IMG/VR virus record: IMGVR_UViG_3300045960_000023
Location: 1 to 50,858 of that record
Direction: 5' to 3' (one strand)
DNA from: a virus
Length of the DNA stretch: 50,858 nucleotides
Position numbers and translations under genes: made by a program. The notes beneath the pieces are model-generated. The model was given only the letters and a program-made list of their open reading frames with translations, did not search any database and was not told the DNA's origin. Positions 19,970-30,200 of this stretch are shown here, piece by piece; position 1 is the first letter of the stretch, and each line of letters starts with the position of its first letter.

Positions 19970-22507
19970 ATGAACTTAGTACCTGGCGTTGGTCCTCCTG
20001 ATGCCAAGATCATGATAGTGGGCGAGAGCTGGGGCTCCAATGAAGCTGGAGCCTTTGCGCGCACTGGTCGCCACACTCCATTCTGTGGCATGGCGGGGGA
20101 GCTGATGGACAAGCTGTTACACGCTGCTGGCATCATGCGGAGCAGTGTGTATGTTACTAACGTGATAAGAGAACAACCACCTAACAACGACGCAAGCTGC
20201 TTCATCAAGTTCGGGCCGAGTGGCCCAGCCTATACCGCGGAGTACAAAGCCTATGAACGCTATCTGTTCGAAGAGATTGCAAGGATACGTCCCAATGTAC
20301 TTGTCCCCACGGGCAATATCCCTTTGTATGCTCTTACTGGCAAGACCGCCATTACTAAGAGGCGAGGGTCAATCCTTGAGGCAACTATCGATGGACAGAC
20401 ATTTAAGGTCATTCCTACGATACATCCAGCGGCCGCCCTGCGCCAGTACATATGGACGCACTTCATTGCGTTCGACTTTAAGCGCATAAGAGAGGAGAGC
20501 AACTTCCCAGACATCCGTCTGCCTGTTCGCAAGCTGCACATCAGGCCCAGCTTTCTGGACGCTATCAACTACATGAAGCGTATCCAGAACATTACGGGCT
20601 TCGACATTGAAGTGGTCAATGAAGAGGTTAGCTGCTTCAGCCTCGCACCCGACCCCTTCGACGCCATGTCTATCCCATTGAGGGAGAGAGGCGATGACTA
20701 CTTCACCGTTGAACAGGAGGCTCAGATATGGCTGGAACTCGCTCGTATATTGCAAGACCCATCCGTACTAAAGATAGGGCAAAACATCGTCTTCGATGCT
20801 ACCTTCGTGTTCAGGAAACTTGGTTTAAGGGTGGAGCCTGTAGCAGACACAATGGTTGCCTGCGCAACCGCCTATCCAGACTTTCCAAAGGGCCTCGACT
20901 TTATAACAAGCATCTGGACGCGAGAGCCATACTACAAGGATGAGGGTAAGAAGTGGTTCAAGTTCGGTGGCAGTGATGATACGTTCTGGCAGTACAACGC
21001 TAAGGATAGTGCTGTGTGCTTCGAAGCTATGCCGAAGCTGATGGAGGAACTGGACAGACAGGTGAACGGAGATACATACGCACGACAAGTAAGCATCATC
21101 CAACCTCTTGTCTATATGCAGGAGCGTGGGATAAAGGTGGACACAAAGGGGATGCAAGATGCAAGCAAAGAAGCAGAAGAAAAACTCGCCGCCCTGGAAG
21201 CCGAGCTCCACCAAGTGTGTGGCTACCCGCTCAACGCCAACTCGCCCAAACAACTCGCGAACCACTTCTACGTCAAGAAAGGTATCAAGCCCTACGTCAA
21301 CCGCAAGACTGGTGGGGTCAGTACCGATCGTGATGCTCTTAAAAGACTTGCTAGGAAAGGACTTCGAGAAGCATCTATCATGCTTGAGTCCAGAAAGCTT
21401 AGCAAGCTTAAGGGAACTTACTATGATATGCAGCTTGACACGGATGGGAGACTGCGGTGTGCTTTCAATCCAGCTGGATCTAGGAACGGCCGTCTATCAA
21501 GTAGTCAGACAATCTTTGGAACCGGAGGTAATATGCAGAATCTACCTCCCCAGATGCTTCGGTTCCTCCTCGCGGACGAAGGGTGCATGATATACAACTT
21601 CGACCTGTCGCAAGCGGAAAACAGGATCGTTGCCTATGTTAGCCCAGAGCCTGCGATGATAGCAGCCTTTGAGCGCGGAGTTGATATTCATTCACAGACT
21701 GGTTCCATGCTGAGTGGCCTCGCCCCTGATGTTGTGAGGCAGCAGGACAAAGATGGTGTGAAGTGTGCAGTAGGTGGCGCTGATTTCACCTGGAGGTTCT
21801 GGGGAAAGAAGTGCAACCACTCATTGAACTACGATCTCGGTTACAAAAGCTTTGCCATTGTGACTGAGCTAACTGAACGAGACAGTAAACTTCTCGTGGA
21901 AAGGTACCACCATGTCTACCCAGGTGTCCGTCAGTATCACGCTTGGATCAGAGCGAAGCTCGGTAAAGATCGTACGCTCGAGAACTGCATGGGTCGTAGA
22001 CGCGTCTTCCTTGACCGCTGGGGAGATGAACTCTTTAAAGAATCCTACGCCTTCATCCCTCAGAGTACTGTCGCAGACGTCATTAACGAGCGAGGACTTA
22101 ACTATATCTATTACAACCAGTCAACCTTTAGACCTGTCGATCTCTTGAACCAGATACACGACGCTATCGCGTTCCAGATGAACTACCTATTGTTCAGTTG
22201 GGAGCAACAAGCGGAGTGTCTCCTTCGCATCAGGGACTCGCTGCAGACTCCACTGAGATGGCGGAGCACTGAGTTCGTTATCCCTGCTGACCTGTCGGTT
22301 GGCCTCTCGTTAAATAAGAAGACAATGAGCGGAGTGAAAATAAATGAGTACTCGGAAACTACCGGACTGGCTCGACGGTTATCTGAAGTATACGAAGAAC
22401 AGCGAGCCTCCGACAAGCTACAAAGCGTGGGTAGCGATCTCAGTGATGGCGAGTTGTTTGAAGAGGAAAGTGCAATTGAGCTGGGGGACGCTGACCTTTT
22501 ATCCTAA
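19970..22507 (+). CDS. Uracil-DNA glycosylase / family A DNA polymerase fusion
   Basis: 845 residues. Residues 1-175 resemble family 4/5 uracil-DNA glycosylases (VGESWGSNEAGAFARTG, PTGNIPLYALTG, TIHPAAALRQ). Residues 195-365 are a 3'-5' exonuclease (GFDIE; IGQNIVFDATF; YNAKDSAV, the usual D-E-D-D pattern). Residues 380-780 are the polymerase: motif A NFDLSQAENRI, motif B KKCNHSLNYDLGY, motif C QIHDAIAFQ. The motif C Asp is kept, but the next residue is Ala rather than the usual Glu. The last 54 residues lie out of frame over the next gene. It is probably the replicative enzyme, with uracil removal or uracil sensing attached. Confidence 0.9.
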   Translation: MNLVPGVGPPDAKIMIVGESWGSNEAGAFARTGRHTPFCGMAGELMDKLLHAAGIMRSSVYVTNVIREQPPNNDASCFIKFGPSGPAYTAEYKAYERYLFEEIARIRPNVLVPTGNIPLYALTGKTAITKRRGSILEATIDGQTFKVIPTIHPAAALRQYIWTHFIAFDFKRIREESNFPDIRLPVRKLHIRPSFLDAINYMKRIQNITGFDIEVVNEEVSCFSLAPDPFDAMSIPLRERGDDYFTVEQEAQIWLELARILQDPSVLKIGQNIVFDATFVFRKLGLRVEPVADTMVACATAYPDFPKGLDFITSIWTREPYYKDEGKKWFKFGGSDDTFWQYNAKDSAVCFEAMPKLMEELDRQVNGDTYARQVSIIQPLVYMQERGIKVDTKGMQDASKEAEEKLAALEAELHQVCGYPLNANSPKQLANHFYVKKGIKPYVNRKTGGVSTDRDALKRLARKGLREASIMLESRKLSKLKGTYYDMQLDTDGRLRCAFNPAGSRNGRLSSSQTIFGTGGNMQNLPPQMLRFLLADEGCMIYNFDLSQAENRIVAYVSPEPAMIAAFERGVDIHSQTGSMLSGLAPDVVRQQDKDGVKCAVGGADFTWRFWGKKCNHSLNYDLGYKSFAIVTELTERDSKLLVERYHHVYPGVRQYHAWIRAKLGKDRTLENCMGRRRVFLDRWGDELFKESYAFIPQSTVADVINERGLNYIYYNQSTFRPVDLLNQIHDAIAFQMNYLLFSWEQQAECLLRIRDSLQTPLRWRSTEFVIPADLSVGLSLNKKTMSGVKINEYSETTGLARRLSEVYEEQRASDKLQSVGSDLSDGELFEEESAIELGDADLLS

Positions 22508-23522
22508 TATGTACATAGTCCTGGTGGGCCCTAGTGGTAAGTGTCGTAAGGGCACAGCTATGGGACCTGGCTTCAAGTTCCTCAAGGAGATGGGGATCAA
22601 GATGAGTGCCGAAGCTATAACACGGGAAGCACTCATAAGGGAGATGAAGCAGAGCAGTGATACGCAGATCGACCCATCTGGAAAGATCACTATGCACAGC
22701 AGCCTGTCAATCTATAGCCAAGAACTCACGGTGTTTCTGGGCTATAACAATCAACAGCTCATGGCAGACCTCGCAGACTGGTACGACTGTCGTGACCACT
22801 GGACGTACCGCACTAAAAACATGGGCACAGATGACATCACTGGAGTCTGGGTCAATCTTATCGGAGCTACGACTCCGGAACTATTGCAGACTACCCTTCC
22901 ACGTGACGCTATCGGTGGTGGACTTACAAGTCGAATGGTCTTCATATTCGAGCGAGAGAAAAGCAAGATTGTCGCTGCGCCTTTTCTCACTGCTGAGGAG
23001 CGAGCACTTGAAAAGGATCTACTCCTTGACCTTGAGCAGATCGCCATGCTCCAAGGAGAGTTCAAACCCACAAGCGCCTTCCTCGATAGGTGGGTAGACT
23101 GGTACACCACAAGCGGAGAGCATCCTCCCTTTGAAGATGCGAGGTTCGCAGGCTACATCGAACGTAGGCCCACACACCTGTTGAAGATGTCCACTATCCT
23201 AAGTGCAAGCAGAAGCAACAGCATGGGAGTGGATGTACAAGACTTCGAACGTGCCTTGTTTATGTTGGAGAGTGCGGAGAAGACAATGCGTAACACCTTC
23301 GGTGGTATGGGTAGAGCACCCATCGGAGACATTATCAGTCGCATCTTGGTGCTCGTGAGGAACATGAAGGAGCTGGAGTTTGGTGAAATCCTGAGGCGCT
23401 TCTACTACGACTCAGACCGAGATGAGTTGGAGCGTGCAATCACTACACTCGAAGGTATGGGCTTTGTCTCTATTGAGCATAGGGGAACCAAGAAGATAAT
23501 AAGGGATACGGGCCGTATCTAA
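22344..23522 (+). CDS. DUF3987-type primase/helicase candidate
   Basis: 392 residues. The N-terminus (LPDWLDGYLKYTKNSEPPTS, SYKAWVAISVMAS) and FYPNMYIVLVGPSGKCRKGT match the DUF3987 family, with a Walker A-like GPSGKCRKGT near residue 61. LSIYSQELTVFLG and GVWVNLIGATTPELLQ continue the family pattern, and a C-terminal winged-helix-like part (FGEILRRFYYDSDRDELERA) follows. No other helicase or primase was found, so this may fill that role. The start behind GGAGTGAAAATAA overlaps the polymerase gene by 164 bp. Confidence 0.75.
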   Translation: MSTRKLPDWLDGYLKYTKNSEPPTSYKAWVAISVMASCLKRKVQLSWGTLTFYPNMYIVLVGPSGKCRKGTAMGPGFKFLKEMGIKMSAEAITREALIREMKQSSDTQIDPSGKITMHSSLSIYSQELTVFLGYNNQQLMADLADWYDCRDHWTYRTKNMGTDDITGVWVNLIGATTPELLQTTLPRDAIGGGLTSRMVFIFEREKSKIVAAPFLTAEERALEKDLLLDLEQIAMLQGEFKPTSAFLDRWVDWYTTSGEHPPFEDARFAGYIERRPTHLLKMSTILSASRSNSMGVDVQDFERALFMLESAEKTMRNTFGGMGRAPIGDIISRILVLVRNMKELEFGEILRRFYYDSDRDELERAITTLEGMGFVSIEHRGTKKIIRDTGRI

Positions 23523-23523
23523 T

Positions 23524-23536
23524 ACCAACCATTGGT
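23524..23536. promoter_or_regulatory. Dispersed palindrome copy 7 (ACCAACCATTGGT)
   Basis: Followed by GATAG. It fills the gap between the DUF3987-type gene stop and the next ATG (23544), which it precedes by seven bases, as in copy 4. Confidence 0.65.
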
Positions 23537-23543
23537 GATAGCC

Positions 23544-23801
23544 ATGATAACACGTCTATTCATATTCGTCTGGCTGACAGGCATACTCTGCTTTATAGCG
23601 GTGGGCATCCTCGACTGTCAGATGCGGGAGAGGGCCAAGGCGCAACCTGCTGGTGGGGTTATGAGTGATGCTGAGAAGGCGCGCTTCATGCCTATCCTCA
23701 AGAAGCATGGCCTCCAGTATGACGTAACAGTTATCCACGACTGGCCTGGCCCTAACGCATACTACATCGACAAACAAGGGAGGAGGATTAAGTTCAAGTG
23801 A
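23544..23801 (+). CDS. Small membrane-anchored protein
   Basis: 85 residues. One N-terminal transmembrane segment (LFIFVWLTGILCFIAVGILD) is followed by a soluble part (SDAEKARFMPILKKHGLQYD and onward). The palindrome's GGTGATAG is the only upstream ribosome-binding-like sequence. Unknown function. Confidence 0.65.
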   Translation: MITRLFIFVWLTGILCFIAVGILDCQMRERAKAQPAGGVMSDAEKARFMPILKKHGLQYDVTVIHDWPGPNAYYIDKQGRRIKFK

Positions 23802-24280
23802 ACATCAAGGATATGACTAAAGAGAACATGGCTGCCATCCTCGAGAGCCTGATGAAGGACGGTAAGATCATGGAGGTGGACATCATAGCCACCATGAACC
23901 CTGCTCCCTCGGAAGAGATGAAGGGCATCTGTGATCTGATCCACGGCTTCCTGTGCACCAAGGCTCACGGGGATAAGCAAGGTGAGTGTGACTACTACAT
24001 TGAAGACGCGCTCTTCGAAGGGTGGTCGCTGCCTACACATAGACAGTGGCTACAAGAGATAGGAAAGCTAATGAAGACCTACGACATAGCCTCCATTAGC
24101 GATCTTACAAATGCACTCCGCGCAGTCGCAAGTCTTGTTCGAGAGCTTAGCGAGGTTCGTAGCGTAAGTGTCAATCGCTATCGTCTTGTAGCCACTGTTG
24201 TGCATGGCTATCTAACAAACGAGTTGAAAAAGATCACTGCGCAGGCTTCGGGAACTCCTCCATTATCTCTCCCCGTCTGA
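23798..24280 (+). CDS. Last rightward gene, unknown
   Basis: 160 residues, GTG start overlapping the previous stop (GTGA). Helical throughout, with ENMAAILESLMKDGKIMEVD and a segment containing HGFLCTKAHGDKQGECDYYI, whose His and Cys residues could bind a metal. The middle (HRQWLQEIGKLMK) and end are helical. The last 47 bases overlap, tail to tail, the end of the giant late gene. No terminator hairpin is evident. Confidence 0.7.
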   Translation: MNIKDMTKENMAAILESLMKDGKIMEVDIIATMNPAPSEEMKGICDLIHGFLCTKAHGDKQGECDYYIEDALFEGWSLPTHRQWLQEIGKLMKTYDIASISDLTNALRAVASLVRELSEVRSVSVNRYRLVATVVHGYLTNELKKITAQASGTPPLSLPV

Positions 24281-27200
24281 GCATCTCTGTCTGTATAATC
24301 CTCCGCGCCTCAGGAGAGAGCATACGCATCTTCATCTCTCTCCTGATGGTGGAGGATCTAATCCCAAGTGTGAACATCTCATCCCAGACGTGAGGTGGCA
24401 CAACCTCTCCCGCGTTAAGCGCATCGACAACAGCATCTGTAACGTAGGCCTTGCGCTTGCTCAGCTGTGCAGCGTGCTGCTTCTCCCTACTCTCAAACTG
24501 CTTAATGCGAGCAGCTTCGAGGGGCTCAGCTCCCATCACCACCTTCGCAATGTCTACATTCTCCAACCGATAGATCTCTCTTCCACGCTGGTCCTTGATG
24601 ATGTAGCCATTCTGTCCAGGTGTAGCCATCTTATCAATGAGCAGCTTGGGCCACGTCTTCATCAACGGACTCACCTGCTCTGCGATGGAGGTGCTGAACT
24701 CCACACCTTCCTTGAATGTGCGAGGAGCCATCTTCTCTCCTGCCATGTAGCTCTTGAGTACATTGTTATAGGTCTTCACAATATCGCTGATGAAGGGCCC
24801 AGCCCAGTCGGACATAGACTGTGGCATCTGTAAGGCAGCTGGCCCAGTAACATCAATGCCCAGCATACCACCAACTCCACGAGATGCGCGGGGATAGTTC
24901 TTATCCATCCACTGCTCTATCTCTCCCCACCATCCGAACATCGCTAAGACAGGGGCAGCCTTGAGCATGGCTACAATAGCGCGAGGCCCACCCAGTGCAG
25001 CCTGCACCATCAAGAAGCGTCCCGCCTGGGGAGCAGACAAGTGAGCCATGAACTCCAGCTGGTTAATCATGTATGTCTTGAACTGGCCCATCGTCTTACC
25101 AACAGGCGACCTCAGGATCGAGGGCAGGTTGGCTATGTTGTAGGTGGCCTGAGAGAATACGTTCTGTTGGAACGCATAGATACGAGCCTCCGCTTCTCCC
25201 ATCCCAAGGCCTCCGTTCTTCACACTATCACGGGCCATCAGGTACGGTGCAGCTAGCCCAATAGAACGGTTCGGAATCTCAGGCCTCTCGAACATACCCA
25301 TAGGCTGTGTCCACCAGGGCAAACCCTTGAACACTTCATGCCTAGGCTTCAGCGACTCTCCCTCATGGGCAAACGTCTGGCCCATGATAGGTTCCATCTC
25401 TTTGATGAACTGCTTGCCTTCCTTAGAGGCGAGGAACTTATAGCCGGCAGAGAAATACTTAGTCCCATTCTGCGTCCACACGTTCCCCTGACCACCAAGA
25501 TAGTTGAACGCTGCAGCGATGGGCCTATATGCCAGCTTCAATATACCCTCAGCAGCACGCGCATAGGCAGCACCCTTAGTGGCCGTCATGCTGGCTGTCT
25601 CCATTCGCTCAATGCCAGTCTCTCGACCAATCCATCTGATCAGATCATCAGCTGCTTTGTCCTGCCAATGGTAGCGACCCTTAGTATCCTCAATGAGGGT
25701 GCGCAGAAACTCCTGCGTGTTCGGCTGGCCTGCGTAGTCCCTATTAATGATACCTCTGGCCTCAGCAATCAGAGGATCAAGAGCTGTCTTCCTCCTCATG
25801 GTGTATGCGTAGTTGAACAGCACACTGGAGACATCCTCTTCACCCGCCAGTGTATCGAAGCGTCTCTTCTCAAACGCACTGAACTTGTAAGTAGGCTTGA
25901 TGATGAAGAGGCCACGCACTGCACGCTTCGCAGCGAGTGTCGACTCACCCTTCGCAATCCCTTCATTGATCTCCTTGAGGATCTTATCATTGCTATCAGA
26001 GAGACGCTTGAGGACAGAGAAGTACTGTCCCTGTCCTATCCCCTGAGGCATATCCTTCATGAAGTTAGTGTCCATGTACAACTCAGCACTCGGGTCAGCT
26101 TCCTTGATGCGCTGCGCTTTACGAATAGCATCAGCCTTGCTAACACCAACTGCCACTACCTTCCCACCCACTTCCTTATCTCTCAGCACAATAGAGCCAC
26201 GCTCGAAGTGGGTCATATAGTCGGGGATGTACTTGCTCTCCAATGCCCTAAAATCATCTACGAGGCCACGCAGAACATGGGCATCCTTCTCATCAAACTT
26301 AGAGAAGATAGTCTCTGGACTATACTTCTTCTCAATAACCTGCATCAGAGCCTCATACTCCTCAGGCTTAAGGTGGCTCTTGAAGTCAGCCTTAGTGGTG
26401 GCAATCTTCTCATCCCACATCATATCTAACCAGTCTCTCAACTGTCCAGCTGCTGTGGCAACCTTCTCACTCGAAGCCTTGGCCTTGTTCTCAACTACCT
26501 TCCCCAACTCTAGGCGCCCTGCTTTGTCCAGCTGGCCGAAGATAGCATTGAGCACATCCCTATCCCCACCAGCTGCAGCAAACTTATGCACTGAGCTAAG
26601 GTCAGCCATGTTCCATCTGGTCACGAAGTCGAAGGCCTTCCCACCGATCTTCTGTGCGATACGCATAGGCTGGCGCACCTCACTCTCCCACACTCTTATC
26701 GCGTCAGGATCTGGCAACCTATCATGCAGCCACTCCTTCCCATCCTTCCCAAGCAACGCCTCCTTCAACTTGTCGGAGCCGAGAGTGGTCTTCCCATCTC
26801 GAGTGCGGCGCCACAGCTTATACAACGCCTCAGTGGCCTGCTGCCCACCCATGAAGTCGAACGTCACACCTGATCCATAGGGGCTAGGCCCATCAGCAAC
26901 AGGCTTCTGCAACACCACTACATCCTCATATCCAACTGTGTTCCTTCGCTTGACCTCATGTGCAGCTGATGTGGCGAAGCCTTCCTCCACCTTATACTGC
27001 TTGACAAACTTAAAGCCCTCAGCCTCAAGTGCTTTGGTGTGCCAGTCAGTGGCCTTCATAACCCCACCTTCAACCGCAACAGTGGAGTTGGCCTTGGGTA
27101 TGCGATCTGACTTAAACCTATCCTTCATGTTCAGTACGAAGTAACCACCAGGTTCCACGACCCTGAAGGCTTCCTTGTACGCTTCCTTATGCAACGCCTC

Positions 27201-30200
27201 ATACTCAGGGCCCCAGATCATACCACCTGTGTTGCCCTCCTTAAGCTCACCACCTGCAAATGCCTGGTAGCTCTCCGTGCGGCTAGCGCCAGTCCGTGCC
27301 ATCTCGTTGCCATAAGTGGGTGACGTCATGATAGCACCAACCGACTCATTGGGTAGATCGATCTTCCTCGCATCACCTATGATCGAGACGTCAACTCCAT
27401 TCGTCTTGTGCAGATCAGTAGTGCGCACACCACCCCAAGCTGGCTCTAGCTCATTGGCGATGACCTTCCCATCATAGCCATACTCTTTGATCTTCCCAAT
27501 ACGCCCAGTGCCACCGAATATATCTAGCACTGTCTTCACCTGCAGGCCAGATGCAAGGTCACCCATCAGCTTCTGGATACCTTGTGGATATACAGCAGGA
27601 TGCAACCTGCCACGCTTAACCATATCCCTCAGACCCTCGTAGGTCTGCTGAAGGCCGAGGCTATCAAGCGTATACTCTCGCACAGGCTGCGCATGCTTAG
27701 GGTCGAACCAGACATATGTCTCAGCGCCTCCGCCCTGAGAGACGAACTTGTTCCCAGGGATACCAGCTTCGTCTCGGAGGAACTCTGACGTTGCCTTACG
27801 AGCACCAGTGGCATGGGTATCTCCGTTGCCGAAGATCTCCCACAGCTTATACTGAACGTCGTGGCCAGTCATCTTTCCCTTAGGTTCCATTATCCTAACA
27901 ACACGCTCAGTTCCTATGCCGCTAGGCGCAACCCTTACATTACTTATCCCATACTGTCGTGATAGCCCATTGGCTAGGTTCTGAGTAAGAATCTGCCCAG
28001 CCTCTGCGATGATCTTACCCTGAGTGTGGGGGCTCTCTATGTCATATGCTAATGGCAATCCTAAGCCGTCATTGTCAACAGTTACATCTGCGCCAGCTTT
28101 AGCCGTCTCTTCACTCTTAAGCACATCCCTTAGTTGTGCAACTCTACTATCTGTCTTAAATAGAAAGTCAGGACCTTGATCTTCTACAAACCGCATATAG
28201 CTTTCGATAGTCCTACGCAAAGTGATCCTCTCATATGTACTCATTCCTTTGTAGCCAGAGGCTTTCCAAAGAGGATCTGTTACATCTGCTTTGTCCCTAA
28301 GTATATCAAGAAGCTCAGTCTCTTGTTTCAGTCTATTATGTATGAACTGCTTATACTCATCGCGAGTGATAAGGCCATCTATATACTGGCTATTTCGTTT
28401 CCTAAGCTCAGGCACCAGATCAGTAGGCACATCAACAAGATCTGCTAACCAGTCCTTATCACCACCCTTGGTCTCTTTCTTAGCGATCTTGTCAAGCGCG
28501 CCCACGATAGCTGTCCGCTGCTCAGGCTTCAGCTCTGTATCGAGGTTAAGCAACTTCTCCTCAACCTCAGGCAGGTGGCGGGTCTCGTAGACGACAGCCT
28601 TATACTTAGCGCCAACCGGCTCTTTGATCTTAACCCCATTCCCTTCATACATCATCTTAGAGAACTCATTAAGGGCATCTAGCTTCGCTTGATCCTTAGC
28701 GATCTCTTTCTTATAGGCCTCCTCCCTATGGCGATTCTCTAGTCTCATAGCCTCTAGGCTCGCAGGTGTTGCTCGGCCTTCTTGTACTGCTTGCTCTCTT
28801 CCACGCTCTAGCTTCCTACCTATGTCTAAGGAGTGCTTCATACCTTCTATCTGACGTTCCAGGTATGCACCAAACTCAACGGCCTTATTAGTGAGCACAC
28901 CTTCTATCGACTTAGGGTCTTTCATCTTGAGAAGAGTGGCAACATCCCCTATGGTATAACCATAGATCTGTGTCAAGTCGCGATTGCTAAGGGGTCGATC
29001 ACCTATCATGATAGTTCTCTCCCCACTCACACCCTCACGCTCATTCGCCTTCCTCGCTAACCTCTCAGCGTAGTTACTCTCAGCAATCTCCACCTTCTTC
29101 GTGGTATAGATACCCCACCCACGATAGGCAGCACCCTCACCAGTACCTGCATACCGCAGATCATAACCAATCTCTCCACGCTCATTAGGCATGAAGAAGA
29201 CCTTGGTTCCATGATAAGTGAGAATCCCATTCTCAGTGAGGTTAGTGTGCCACGCCTTGGACTGCTCAAACAGGTCACCAATGTTCCCCTTGATAGCAGG
29301 CCAAGCTGGGCCAGCGATCTCCTCCATCCTCTTCTTAAACGCAGGGAACTCTTTTGGCCCCTCAAGGAACAAGCCACGACCTACGAGGGAGAGGGTATCC
29401 TTATTAATATCTCGCTTAAAGATGTCCCGAGCCATCTCATACATCTGCTGCAGGCCCATGAAGTCTAGCGTGAAGCCACCCCCCTCACCAGGCAGGTCAG
29501 CTCCCATGCCTTCACTTTTCAGAAGCGCCTCGAAGTCCTCAGCCGTCTTCAGTTCCACAGTGGGCTTGGTCTCAGTAGGCACATTGGGAATATCCTCTAC
29601 GACAGCGGGCTCCTTCAGATCGAGCGTTGTGTCACTAAGCCACTCCTCAATCTCCTTATCCTCTTCAGGTGTGCGCCTCTGTCTCCGAGTGGGCTCAGGC
29701 TCAGCTGGTGCCGATGCCTCAGCGTCCCGCTTAGCGAGCTTCTGCTCAATCACCTTAAGCTGAATAAGCTCCAGGCGAGAGGGTGCAAGGTCACCATCCA
29801 GCTCCAGAGCCTTAGCATCATTAAGAGTCTGCTCTGCTTTCTCGAGCCCCTTGAGACCCTTGTCAGCTGGCTTCCTCTTAGTGAGCTCTGCAATAGCATC
29901 AGCAGCATCCTTGTTCAACAACTCAGCATGCTTAGTGTGCACCTGCTCAGGGGTCATGGCAGAGATCTCTTCAACCTTCATGCCACTCTTCTTAAGCTTA
30001 TCTATCTTCGCTTCGAAGGCTCTCTTCTTATCCACAAGGATACGAGCCTGAATGTCGAGCTGAGGTGTAGTCTCAACTGGGGCGGAGCGCTGCTCAGGGG
30101 TGAGGCCTTGTCCACGCTTGGCTATCTCTGCGTCGAGTGCTTCCTCAACCAGCTCCCTATTGAGCGCATCACGCTTATCCTCAGGCTTCATCTTCTTGAG

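Noticed and set aside
25338-26429. 363-residue + strand frame opposite the giant gene
   Set aside because: Antisense shadow with Leu/Ser/Arg/His composition, no ribosome-binding site, and the opposite strand is clearly coding.
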